From positions 2,666,001 through 2,730,000 of the forward strand of contig NZ_CP092104.1 of assembly GCF_016918765.2 (NCBI RefSeq): DNA of 64,000 bases, in the 5' to 3' direction. The notes under the pieces are model-generated. The model was not told where the DNA came from, made no database searches, and worked only from the letters and a program-made list of their open reading frames with translations. Positions 52,819-60,726 of this stretch are shown piece after piece. A program made the position numbers and the translations under genes. Source of the DNA: Flagellatimonas centrodinii (GTDB lineage: Bacteria; Pseudomonadota; Gammaproteobacteria; Nevskiales; Nevskiaceae). Position 1 is the first letter of the stretch. Every line of letters starts with the position of its first letter.

Positions 52819-52956
52819 TTCCTCCCCCGTAGCGCATCGCACTACAAACCCACACAAGGGGGGGTGATTCAGCACTGAACACCTCGGCACGCTGCAACTC
52901 GTTGATTTCAGGAAGGCTGCCGATCTGTAGAGGGGGGTGATTCATCATCGAGTTCT

Positions 52957-53628
52957 TCACTCGCCAGCCACCGACGCCCGAAGCTGGCCGCTGAGCATCG
53001 CTTTCGCCACGGCATGCGTCTGATTCCACGCACCGAGACGATCCATCGAGCGACTCACCAGACGACCAACGGCCGTAACCGAAATCCCGAGCCTCCTTGC
53101 AACATCTTTCTGTGCCAGCCCTTGGGCCAAAAGCCGCAGTGCTTCCGCTTGGCACTTGGTCAGCGGCAACGTCGGCCTCGGATCGAAGACGGCCGCCAAC
53201 TCGTCCAGGACAGCCCCGCCCACGTCACGCATGACGCGAAGCGAGTCGGCCAGCCCATCCGCACCGATCGCAGGCATGCCGCCGACAGTGACAAGGGCGA
53301 AGACCACCCCTGGGCCATGAACCGGAAGCGACATCGCGTGCCGAAGCGGACCCGACAGAGCGTCGAGCACCGCCGGGCGACTCAGGGAGGACCACACCAA
53401 CGGCTTAGTCTGGCTTCGCGCCCGGTCGATCACGAATGGCAACGCCCGGTCCACATCAGCGCGCAGCGACGTATCCCCGGCAAAGTCCACCGGGCGAGCG
53501 TGCAGGCCTTCGATCAGGCTGACCATCACAACCGGGTAGCCCAGCGCCAAAAGTGGCGCTGTATATCCCCCTGCGGCGGGCCTGAGCACCTGCAGGCGCT
53601 CAGCAACACATGACGAAGTGGCCGCCAT
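52957..53628 (-). CDS. LuxR-family regulator with autoinducer-binding-like domain
   Basis: The 223-residue protein has an N-terminal sensor region shaped like acyl-homoserine-lactone-binding domains and a C-terminal LuxR HTH (LTKCQAEALRLLAQGLAQKD, then LGISVTAVGRLVSR). ATG at 53,628 follows GGAGGG with good spacing; the ATG at 53,634 overlaps that site. No autoinducer synthase gene is in the window. It follows the small gene at 53,631 and may control transfer, as TraR does in Agrobacterium. Confidence 0.82.
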   Translation of the reverse strand: MAATSSCVAERLQVLRPAAGGYTAPLLALGYPVVMVSLIEGLHARPVDFAGDTSLRADVDRALPFVIDRARSQTKPLVWSSLSRPAVLDALSGPLRHAMSLPVHGPGVVFALVTVGGMPAIGADGLADSLRVMRDVGGAVLDELAAVFDPRPTLPLTKCQAEALRLLAQGLAQKDVARRLGISVTAVGRLVSRSMDRLGAWNQTHAVAKAMLSGQLRASVAGE

Positions 53629-53630
53629 CG

Positions 53631-53930
53631 TCATCCCTCCGCGTCGTCCACGAAGCCGACGAGCAGCCTGGACCGCTCGGACAGCTCGCGCGCCGTCAAT
53701 CGCCGAGGGAAAGCGTCCAGGGCGGCTTCATAAGCGGTGAGCCATGTACCGACCCCAAAGCGGGGATCGAGCGCGACACGCCCCTCACGTTGCGCCAGTT
53801 CGGCCGACACATCGGCAAGCCGCAGGCCCGCCACTTCGATCAGCGCAGTCAGCTCGGCCGACTCCCGCAAAAGGTCGTCAGACTTTCTCATGAGAAAGTC
53901 GTGGTGAAGTTTCGAAGAGATGTCCTTCAT
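53631..53930 (-). CDS. Hypothetical protein; palindrome site 4 lies in its 5' coding region
   Basis: The 99-residue product starts MKDISSKLHHDFLMRKSDDL; the DFLMRKS part is encoded by the palindrome. A second start inside the palindrome (53,891) would give 86 residues, but GAGAG lies 9 bases before the first ATG. No domain is recognised. It starts 5 bases after the relaxase stop. Confidence 0.72.
   Translation of the reverse strand: MKDISSKLHHDFLMRKSDDLLRESAELTALIEVAGLRLADVSAELAQREGRVALDPRFGVGTWLTAYEAALDAFPRRLTARELSERSRLLVGFVDDAEG
53881..53900. repeat. 20-bp palindrome, site 4
   Basis: GACTTTCTCATGAGAAAGTC, perfect, inside the 5' end of the gene at 53,631-53,930. Confidence 0.95.
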
Positions 53931-53935
53931 GGCCG

Positions 53936-56737
53936 CTATCTCTCGAAGTCCATTCCGCGAGAAGGCGATCTGACCGGCGGCGCGCGCTCAGCAGCACGGT
54001 TCTGCTCATAGCGGGCAAAGGCGCGGTCTGCGGCGCGCAGCAGATCAATCGAGCTATCGCGACGAGACTCGACGGCCGACAGCTTCTCGCCAGGGGAAGA
54101 CTCAACCGAGCGAGTCAGCTTCTCGGCCGAATCGGTGTAGATCGTCAGCGAAGACTTCTGGCGACTGACCGCGACCAGGAAGGCCTTCTGCGAAAGCAAC
54201 TGCTTGTCTGAGCTGGACGCATCGACCAAAACACGGTCGGCGGTCTGGCCCTGCGACTTGTAGATGGTGCCGGCGTATCCGTGCTCCCAATGCCGACCGG
54301 ATTCGGTCGAGCGATCAATCTCAACCTGCCGGCCGTCCTCCGTCTGCACCGTCATCCGCTTGGCATCGGTCCGCAGCACCGTGAGACGCTGGCCGTTCGT
54401 AAGCCCGAGCGCCGTGTTGTTCTTTGACCAGACGATGCGCTCTCCCGGCGCCAGCGACGTTTCACGCGGCACGAAGATCTGCGGCGGCTGCTTCGTCCCG
54501 CCACCGATCAGCGATGGCGCCCAGGCGACGCGCCGACCATTCACATCGAGCTGAACCACGCCCGCTCGGGAATCCACCGAGTCAACCCGAACATAGGCGC
54601 CGCGCTCGATGCCCAGCGAAGACAGCGCACGCGGGAAATGAACCACCTGACCGGCTTTGTAGCTACTGGCCAGCGCCGTGTCGGCGCGGGTCGAGTACGC
54701 GGACAGGAGCTGCTGCGCGGCATTCTCTCCGCGTAACGCGCCCTCACCCCTAAGAATGGAACGAGCGCGGTCATTCAGCTCCGTGCGGGTGCTGTTACGC
54801 GCAGACAGCATCAATACCTTGTCGCGTTCGCTTCCGGCCGCCTTCCAGTCATCCAGAATCGCCGATAGGCGGGCATCGCGATCCTGTATCTCGCGCGTCT
54901 CCGGCCGCAGCTTTTCCATCGCGGCACCGATGTCGCCGCTGATGACATCCCGTACTGCGGAGACGTGGCGCGAATCAGTCTGCCGGCGAATCTCGTCCAT
55001 TTCCGCCGAGCGCATGCCGGCTGCCAGCATCCGCGAGAACGGCTTGCCGGCTTCAATGGCTCCGAGCTGAGCCGTATCACCGACCAGCACTACGCGAGCG
55101 CCCAGCTTCTCGGCGAGCGTCGTCACCCGCCGCATCGCCGAGTTCGATACCTGCGAGGCCTCGTCGATGACCCAGACCTGTTTCGAGTATCGAGACTGAA
55201 TGTCAGCGGCCTGAGCAGGGCCAGCCGACATGCGAGCGAGGTCAGCGCCGGCAACGCGCAGATGCTTGTGGATCGTGCCCGACGTGATGCCGGCGGACTC
55301 CTGGAGCTGCCGCGCAGCTTCGGCGTTGGCAGCCATGCCGACGACCTCGAAGCCACGCTCACCAAGCGCGGATCGCACCGACGACAACATGAAGGTCTTG
55401 CCGGTACCAGGGCGGCCGAGCACCCCAACGAAGCGATCCGAACTCGAAAGGATCATCTCCGCAGCAGCACGCTGGCCACCATTGAGCGGAGTAGATGCAA
55501 GCGCTACAGCGGCGTCGCGCGAGCTGTAGGCATTCGCGACGGCATCGCGTCCGTTCTCGATCGCAGACGCAATCCGCAGCTCCTGCTGAATCGCGGAAGT
55601 CGTGGTCCAGCCATGCTGAGCACCGACGGACGCGCCGAACAATCGACCAGCAGCAACCTCTCGCTGGATCGCATGCTCAGCCTGCTCGACCGAGATTCGG
55701 CCCATTACGTTCGCCAGCGTCCAGCGAACCAGATCCGAATGTTTGAAGGCTGCCTCCTGGTCCGAAAGCCGCGAGAGGGCATTGCGGAGCGCCCGTGCGA
55801 TGTCGCCGGCCGTCGCAGCCTGAGACACGTCGCCACGCTCACGCGCTTGGTCAACCAGACGCGAGGCATCGAATCCAACAGCAGAAGCCCGCTCTGACCA
55901 TTCCTGTCCCAGCTCCGAGCGGTTCTCCGGGGTCTTGCTGTTCCGCGTCATCAGCGCGGCCTGGGCCGAAGCCTCTGGCCCTGACAGGCCGCGAGACATC
56001 AGGGACTCAACGATTTCTTGCCGTCGCGTCGAGAACTCGTGAATCGCCTCGGGCGACACGCCCGCAATCTCGAATGCGCCATCACGATCCGTCGATGCGA
56101 TCTCATAGCCGAGCTTCTGCAGCTCGATGGCCAACGCCGATCGATAGACCGCACCGGCGCCCATCTTCGACTCGAAGAGGTGTAGCGACTCGATGGATCG
56201 CCACTTGCCATCGGCCCGCTGAGTCGCATTCAGGACGACCGCGTGCGTGTGGAGCTGCGGATCGTGATTGCGGTTCGTATCGTGCTGGAACGTAGCAACC
56301 AGCAAATTTCCCGTGTCTTCGCGAACGATTTCCCCATCAACCTTTACGCGCGTCGCAGCCGCAGTCTTCTCCAGCCATCCGACAGCGGACTGTGTCGCGC
56401 GCTGATGCGCCTCGATGATCCGCTTGTCGCCGCCGACCAGCGCCGCGAGCGTGACCGACTTCGGGGCCGAGAACGTAAGGTCATAGCCCGGCCGATGCTC
56501 GCGCTCACCGCCGGCCTCGCGCACAACACCGAGCTGCGTGCCGTCCGGCATCCGGCCGTCGAGCAAATCCTTGAAGACATCCCGATCGACGTTGCCAGCC
56601 AGACCAAGACGCTCCGCGCCTTCACCAAGCCATTGCCCTTGGGCATCAGGATCGTTTCCGCCGGCCGCGTAGTAGTCGTCCTTCTCGTAGTAGGAGACAG
56701 CGACCTCGGACGAGGAAATGGGCGACATGCTCAGCAT
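53936..56737 (-). CDS. MobF-family relaxase-helicase (TrwC/TraI type)
   Basis: The 933-residue protein has a TrwC relaxase domain with tyrosine pairs Y16/Y17 and Y22/Y23 and the metal histidines H150, H161 and H163 (FQHDTNRNHDPQLHTH). A helicase follows: Walker A GRPGTGKT at 439-446, Walker B VWVIDEASQVSN, and late motifs GYAGTIYKSQGQTADRV and FLVAVSRQKSSL. It nicks oriT, stays bound to the 5' end and unwinds the strand. Palindrome site 5 ends 12 bases before the ATG. No coupling-protein gene follows. Confidence 0.96.
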   Translation of the reverse strand: MLSMSPISSSEVAVSYYEKDDYYAAGGNDPDAQGQWLGEGAERLGLAGNVDRDVFKDLLDGRMPDGTQLGVVREAGGEREHRPGYDLTFSAPKSVTLAALVGGDKRIIEAHQRATQSAVGWLEKTAAATRVKVDGEIVREDTGNLLVATFQHDTNRNHDPQLHTHAVVLNATQRADGKWRSIESLHLFESKMGAGAVYRSALAIELQKLGYEIASTDRDGAFEIAGVSPEAIHEFSTRRQEIVESLMSRGLSGPEASAQAALMTRNSKTPENRSELGQEWSERASAVGFDASRLVDQARERGDVSQAATAGDIARALRNALSRLSDQEAAFKHSDLVRWTLANVMGRISVEQAEHAIQREVAAGRLFGASVGAQHGWTTTSAIQQELRIASAIENGRDAVANAYSSRDAAVALASTPLNGGQRAAAEMILSSSDRFVGVLGRPGTGKTFMLSSVRSALGERGFEVVGMAANAEAARQLQESAGITSGTIHKHLRVAGADLARMSAGPAQAADIQSRYSKQVWVIDEASQVSNSAMRRVTTLAEKLGARVVLVGDTAQLGAIEAGKPFSRMLAAGMRSAEMDEIRRQTDSRHVSAVRDVISGDIGAAMEKLRPETREIQDRDARLSAILDDWKAAGSERDKVLMLSARNSTRTELNDRARSILRGEGALRGENAAQQLLSAYSTRADTALASSYKAGQVVHFPRALSSLGIERGAYVRVDSVDSRAGVVQLDVNGRRVAWAPSLIGGGTKQPPQIFVPRETSLAPGERIVWSKNNTALGLTNGQRLTVLRTDAKRMTVQTEDGRQVEIDRSTESGRHWEHGYAGTIYKSQGQTADRVLVDASSSDKQLLSQKAFLVAVSRQKSSLTIYTDSAEKLTRSVESSPGEKLSAVESRRDSSIDLLRAADRAFARYEQNRAAERAPPVRSPSRGMDFER

Positions 56738-56749
56738 CGAGCACCGCCC

Positions 56750-56769
56750 GACTTTCTCATGAGAAAATC
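56750..56769. repeat. 20-bp palindrome, site 5, at the relaxase start
   Basis: GACTTTCTCATGAGAAAATC, one mismatch. It ends 12 bases upstream of the relaxase ATG, in position to block its transcription or translation. Confidence 0.93.
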
Positions 56770-56821
56770 ACAACCGATTGATGAATAGACAGATTTACTC
56801 GAAATGCGCCTATCACGCTGG

Positions 56822-56827
56822 TATAAT
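56822..56827 (+). promoter_or_regulatory. Likely -10 box for the rightward gene at 56,896
   Basis: TATAAT is a perfect -10 hexamer; the -35 is weak. Palindrome site 6 begins 13 bases downstream, where a bound protein would block initiation or clearance. Confidence 0.5.
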
Positions 56828-56840
56828 TCAACGGTGCGAA

Positions 56841-56860
56841 AAGTTTCGCATGAGAAAGTC
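56841..56860. repeat. 20-bp palindrome, site 6 (left half diverged)
   Basis: AAGTTTCGCATGAGAAAGTC: right half exact, three changes in the left half. It lies between a TATAAT box and the gene at 56,896. Confidence 0.82.
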
Positions 56861-56895
56861 CGGGCATCCGTGGAGCGCCCGGTCGGGAGGCCCAG

Positions 56896-57231
56896 ATGAG
56901 CAAGGCAATCGCGGTTCGAGTCACCAAGTTCGTACTCGGCGTGCTGCTGCTCGTCCCCGCAGTAGGCGCGGCCTACCTCAGCATCTTGGCGCTCCCCAGC
57001 TCGTGGGGAGTCGTCGGCTTGGTTGTGAGCGTAGCTTTCGGCGCCTGCTTCCCAGGTTTCATTCTTGCGGAAGCGATTACTGGCACGCACATCAGCGGTC
57101 TGCAGGATCATCCGGCCGGCGCACTTGGAGAGGATTGGACCAATACGACGGGGGATTGGTCTCGCAGGGCCGACAGATACGGAAATCCGGCTAGTCCTTT
57201 CTACTGGGGCCGCCACAGCGGTCTCAATTGA
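56896..57231 (+). CDS. Small membrane protein of the mobile module
   Basis: The 111-residue product has two membrane helices (FVLGVLLLVPAVGAAYLSI and VGLVVSVAFGACFPGFILA) and a hydrophilic C-terminus. ATG follows GGGAGG. Its 3' end overlaps the traG-like 3' end by 8 bases in convergent orientation. It is alone in reading rightward between the relaxase and TraG genes. Function unknown; an entry-exclusion or mating-pair accessory role is possible only by analogy. Confidence 0.72.
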   Translation: MSKAIAVRVTKFVLGVLLLVPAVGAAYLSILALPSSWGVVGLVVSVAFGACFPGFILAEAITGTHISGLQDHPAGALGEDWTNTTGDWSRRADRYGNPASPFYWGRHSGLN

Positions 57232-60200
57232 CAAGGCCATCGACGTACCTCCAAACGTTGTCTGCGGCGCTGCCGGCTATGTGTTTCTGGTGGAAGTCCG
57301 GTTCGCTCCCGTCGTCACGCGCCTTAGCAGCAGCATCGGCTGTTTCGCGCACGAGGCCGGTCTTGACCAGTTGAAGGTCGGATTCGTTTCTCGCTGCCCA
57401 TTGCTCAGCGATGGCGCGTTCTGCCTCTCCTCGTTGTTCGGGTGACCAACTCTCAGGCGTCCCCATCTGGCTGTAGATAGCCTGCTGGGATTCTCGGAGG
57501 TTAGGAAGGATCTCGGCGGCGAAGCCGGTTAGTACGTAGTTCTGTTGGGCGCTTCGGTCTTCGGCGGAGAAGTCTGTCGCTGTCGCACCTGCGTTGACTC
57601 CGATACCACGAAGCACAGTGCCAATAACTCCGTTTCCAGTAAGCCCCGCTGACATCTGGCTTTGTTCCTGACTGGAACTCGACGAACTTCCCGAGTACCC
57701 CTCTGCTGCGACGCGCCCAGCGTATGCGCTTGCCACCGCGACGATCTGCCTCTCATCGAGGCCCCCGGTCAGGTCACCGGCAATATCGGCCAGCGTCGTT
57801 GCAGCTCGATCACCGCGAAGACTGTTCGGATCGCTGATCTGCAGCGACTCGGAGAAGATTTGCTCATTGCCGCGACGATTCACGTCGCCGACGTGGGTGC
57901 TGTCTCCGAACCGCGTTGTGCGGCCGTCCGTCTCCGTCGTGACGTTGCCCTTGGAGACACTGGACACAAAGTCAGCCTGCGCCGCATCGGCGCGGCCGGT
58001 ATTGGGATCGAGCGTCATCCGCAGGAAGCCACCGCCAGACTCGCGCAGCTCGGCCAGCTCGCGCGGCCCCATCGCGCCGCTGCGCTCCATGAAGTCCGCG
58101 ATGGAACTGCGGTTCTCATCGGTAACAGCAAGTCCGACCTGGCCGTTCTGGTACTCGGCCATATCGAGACGCTGGCGCACGTCGGCGGGATCGAGGCCCA
58201 ACTGTCTGGCGAGCTGCGAGCTGACGTTCGCGCGAGCCAGCGAATCGGTTTCCTGGTGCGCCGCGACCGCATCCGTCGTTGCGCGGATGTTGCCGGGGTT
58301 CAAGCTCTCGATCGCGTCACCGCGCGAAAGGTGCTGGCTGCGCGCCACTTCCTCAGCGGTGATGAGCGGCTGCACACCGCCGCCGAACGCATCCACAGCC
58401 CGCAGCGTGCCTTCGGACTGCGCGCCCCGGAACAGGCCTTCGGCCTGCCCGGCGCGCGTCGCCGCGTTGTCGCCGAACTTCTCGGTCAGCGTCGTGGCCG
58501 CCTCCACACGCGATCGCGTATCGACGCCGGCCGTCGTGTAGAGGTCGGACTTATCTTCGCGGCTCATGGCCACGTCGCTTGCGTTCGTCTGAACGCCGCG
58601 CGCCGCCGCGCCCGCTGCGAAGTTCGCGCGGCCGAAGGTGTGATCTGCCTCGACTCTGCGGCTGAAGGTCTCCATGCCGCCCATTGCGGCCTGGGATTCC
58701 GCGTTTGTCGCGCGGAACAGCTCGGGGGATACGCCTGCCTGCCCGGCGCCGGCCTGCGTGCCTGAGACGCTTCCCAGCGTGTCAGCCGCCGAGTAGCGAC
58801 CGGCGTCACCCAACACGGTTCCGGCCATGCGACCGCCCGTGATCGAGTCGTCGATGAAGGCGCCGGCTTCCGCCGTCTGCCGAATCTGCCCCATGCCGCT
58901 CGCCAGCGAACCCTGCTGGAAGCCTGACCCGGCCTGACCCATCGTGCCGGCGACTCCCATCATCGACTGCTGCATCTGAGCGTTCTGCTCGGGCAAGAGC
59001 TGCTGCCGGCCGGCTTGGTCGCCGGCCTGCTCGATGTTGTTCTGCCACTGCTGCCCCAGACCCGTCAGTGCGTAGCCGCCGAACTTGAACAGACCGAAAG
59101 CGAGGACGCTGGCCATCGCGAGCGCCGTGCTACGGCTCTTGCCGAAAATGCCGAGCGCCTGGACCGAGCCCTCCGGCGACATCATGATCGCCTCGACGCC
59201 GAGCTGCTGCCGCCGAATTTCGTTGAAGGCCTCGAACGCCGCGTCATAGGCCATCTGAACCGCGATGCCATCGCCGACGCCCCACAGCGCCAGCCAGGCG
59301 AACAGGCCGATCGTCAGCATGAATGCCGGCTTGATCAGCGGCGTTACCATGAACAGCAGCGTCAGCGGTACCACGCCGAGAACGACGGCGAGCATGAACG
59401 CGCGCACCTTCGGAATCCATTGATTCATGGCTTCCGCATTGCCGAGGCCTTCGGCCATCACCTGACGACTAACCAGCGACCGCATCGAGCGGTCCACGTC
59501 GGCCGAGTTCATTGCACGGCTCACCGCGCCGGCCAGCAGCACCGATCGCAAGAACGGCAGCTCGCTGCCGGGCGTCACGTTGTACAGCTCCGAGGACTCC
59601 TGCAGCAGCGACTTGCACTTCGCGTCCTGGTTGCCGTCAGCCACGTTGAAACCGGCCTGCCGGCAGATCGACGCCGTGACATCAGCAAACGTCAGCGGAT
59701 CGACAATGCGGCTCGCCAAGCCGCCGGCCCCTGACCACGCATCCGTGCAACTCCGCGCTTCGCCCCGATCATCGTTCGGCGGGTGATACACCGTAGACAG
59801 CGCCGCATTCGTCCACTGCGAGAATTCGTTCATCAAGTCCGTCGAAGCGTGCATGAGCCGCTGCCGCGCGCCCGTATCGCTGTTCCCCATGTAGGGCGCG
59901 CCGCAGTTGAGGTAGTAGTTGACCAACGACTGCTGCAGATACCAGTCCTTGACCTCTGCGCTGGTCGCCGCTTTGATCAGCGCGAAATTGATCGCGCCCG
60001 CGTTGTCGGAATACGGGTTCGCGGATGCCGTGTCGGCAATCTCGATGATGCCGCGCTCGACCTTGTTCAATCCGCCGGCGATCAAGACGATCAGATTGGG
60101 CACGTCGCCCACGGCTTCATAGGCGTTGCGCACCGGATCGTAGACGTGGACGGTGCCGGTCGGCATGACCGCGCCCTTGAACAGCGCGAGCCCGATCGCA

Positions 60201-60469
60201 ACCTGTATGGCGGCCTGGAGGGGATTGATCTGTTCGCCAGTCATCCCTTTGTAGGCTTGCGCTACCGTTCCGAACGTGACACCAGCAATGGCAAAGATCG
60301 CTGCGAAAACCGTGAAGCTGCTGTCTGACAGCATCAGCGACAGACGGCGAAAGGCCGCGACCGTCTCCGAGAAACCGTTGTAGGTGTAAAAGTCCATGTC
60401 CAGCGCGGCCGCCGGCCCTGCGATCAGCATCAACATGATCGCTGTGATCGCCTTATCTCGGATTCTCAT
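57224..60469 (-). CDS. traG: TraG homologue, F-type mating-pair protein
   Basis: The 1,081-residue protein has a signal/anchor (AITAIMLMLIAGPAAA), TraG-N-type membrane helices (FTVFAAIFAIAGVTFGTV, FMLAVVLGVVPLTLLFMVTP, AFMLTIGLFAWLALWGVGDG) and a long polar C-terminal region, as in F TraG, which works in pilus assembly and mating-pair stabilisation. ATG at 60,469 overlaps the upstream small gene stop by 4 bases. Confidence 0.9.
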   Translation of the reverse strand: MRIRDKAITAIMLMLIAGPAAALDMDFYTYNGFSETVAAFRRLSLMLSDSSFTVFAAIFAIAGVTFGTVAQAYKGMTGEQINPLQAAIQVAIGLALFKGAVMPTGTVHVYDPVRNAYEAVGDVPNLIVLIAGGLNKVERGIIEIADTASANPYSDNAGAINFALIKAATSAEVKDWYLQQSLVNYYLNCGAPYMGNSDTGARQRLMHASTDLMNEFSQWTNAALSTVYHPPNDDRGEARSCTDAWSGAGGLASRIVDPLTFADVTASICRQAGFNVADGNQDAKCKSLLQESSELYNVTPGSELPFLRSVLLAGAVSRAMNSADVDRSMRSLVSRQVMAEGLGNAEAMNQWIPKVRAFMLAVVLGVVPLTLLFMVTPLIKPAFMLTIGLFAWLALWGVGDGIAVQMAYDAAFEAFNEIRRQQLGVEAIMMSPEGSVQALGIFGKSRSTALAMASVLAFGLFKFGGYALTGLGQQWQNNIEQAGDQAGRQQLLPEQNAQMQQSMMGVAGTMGQAGSGFQQGSLASGMGQIRQTAEAGAFIDDSITGGRMAGTVLGDAGRYSAADTLGSVSGTQAGAGQAGVSPELFRATNAESQAAMGGMETFSRRVEADHTFGRANFAAGAAARGVQTNASDVAMSREDKSDLYTTAGVDTRSRVEAATTLTEKFGDNAATRAGQAEGLFRGAQSEGTLRAVDAFGGGVQPLITAEEVARSQHLSRGDAIESLNPGNIRATTDAVAAHQETDSLARANVSSQLARQLGLDPADVRQRLDMAEYQNGQVGLAVTDENRSSIADFMERSGAMGPRELAELRESGGGFLRMTLDPNTGRADAAQADFVSSVSKGNVTTETDGRTTRFGDSTHVGDVNRRGNEQIFSESLQISDPNSLRGDRAATTLADIAGDLTGGLDERQIVAVASAYAGRVAAEGYSGSSSSSSQEQSQMSAGLTGNGVIGTVLRGIGVNAGATATDFSAEDRSAQQNYVLTGFAAEILPNLRESQQAIYSQMGTPESWSPEQRGEAERAIAEQWAARNESDLQLVKTGLVRETADAAAKARDDGSEPDFHQKHIAGSAADNVWRYVDGLVN

Positions 60470-60717
60470 TTGCTGTCCTTCAGCGAGTCGGGGAGCCAGG
60501 CCATGTAGCGGTTCCACAGGGGCTCATTGCGAGCGAATACCTGGAAGCAAACGAAGGCTACGAGCAGGCAGGTGAAATAGCCGGCGCTGAACCAGTCTTC
60601 TTGCAGGAGCGATACGGCAGTCAAAGGGGCCGCGAAGCAGCACGCCAGAGGCATGTTCTTCGCTACCGTCTGACGTAGTGAGTAGGGACCACACATCCGT
60701 TGCAGAAACTTTCTCAT
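60466..60717 (-). CDS. Small membrane protein between traH and traG
   Basis: The 83-residue product starts MRKFLQRMCGPYSLRQ and has one or two membrane helices (LACCFAAPLTAVSLL and FTCLLVAFVCFQVFA). Its ATG is the centre of palindrome site 7, with AGGA 7 bases upstream, so the palindrome separates ribosome site from coding region. It overlaps traG and follows traH by 9 bases. Function unknown. Confidence 0.75.
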   Translation of the reverse strand: MRKFLQRMCGPYSLRQTVAKNMPLACCFAAPLTAVSLLQEDWFSAGYFTCLLVAFVCFQVFARNEPLWNRYMAWLPDSLKDSK

Positions 60718-60726
60718 GAGAAAGTC
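60707..60726. repeat. 20-bp palindrome, site 7, containing a start codon
   Basis: AACTTTCTCATGAGAAAGTC, one mismatch. The central CAT/ATG supplies the start codon of the gene at 60,466-60,717. Confidence 0.93.

Larger units (their letters stand above)
52371..52956. other. 586-bp noncoding stretch with palindromes and direct repeats
   Basis: I see no gene. It holds palindrome sites 2 and 3, the inverted repeats GTAGCGC...GCGCTAC near 52,607 and a direct repeat GGGGGGTGATTCA at 52,859-52,871 and 52,932-52,944. It lies between two leftward operons and is a candidate for an oriT or other control region. Confidence 0.5.

Noticed and set aside
56778-57194. 138-codon frame starting upstream of palindrome site 6
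   Set aside because: It overlaps the better-supported gene at 56,896 in another frame and has no membrane or domain signal.
51646-60726. CRISPR array or iterons from the 20-bp palindromes
   Set aside because: Copies are hundreds to thousands of bases apart and irregular, so not CRISPR spacing or a single iteron cluster.
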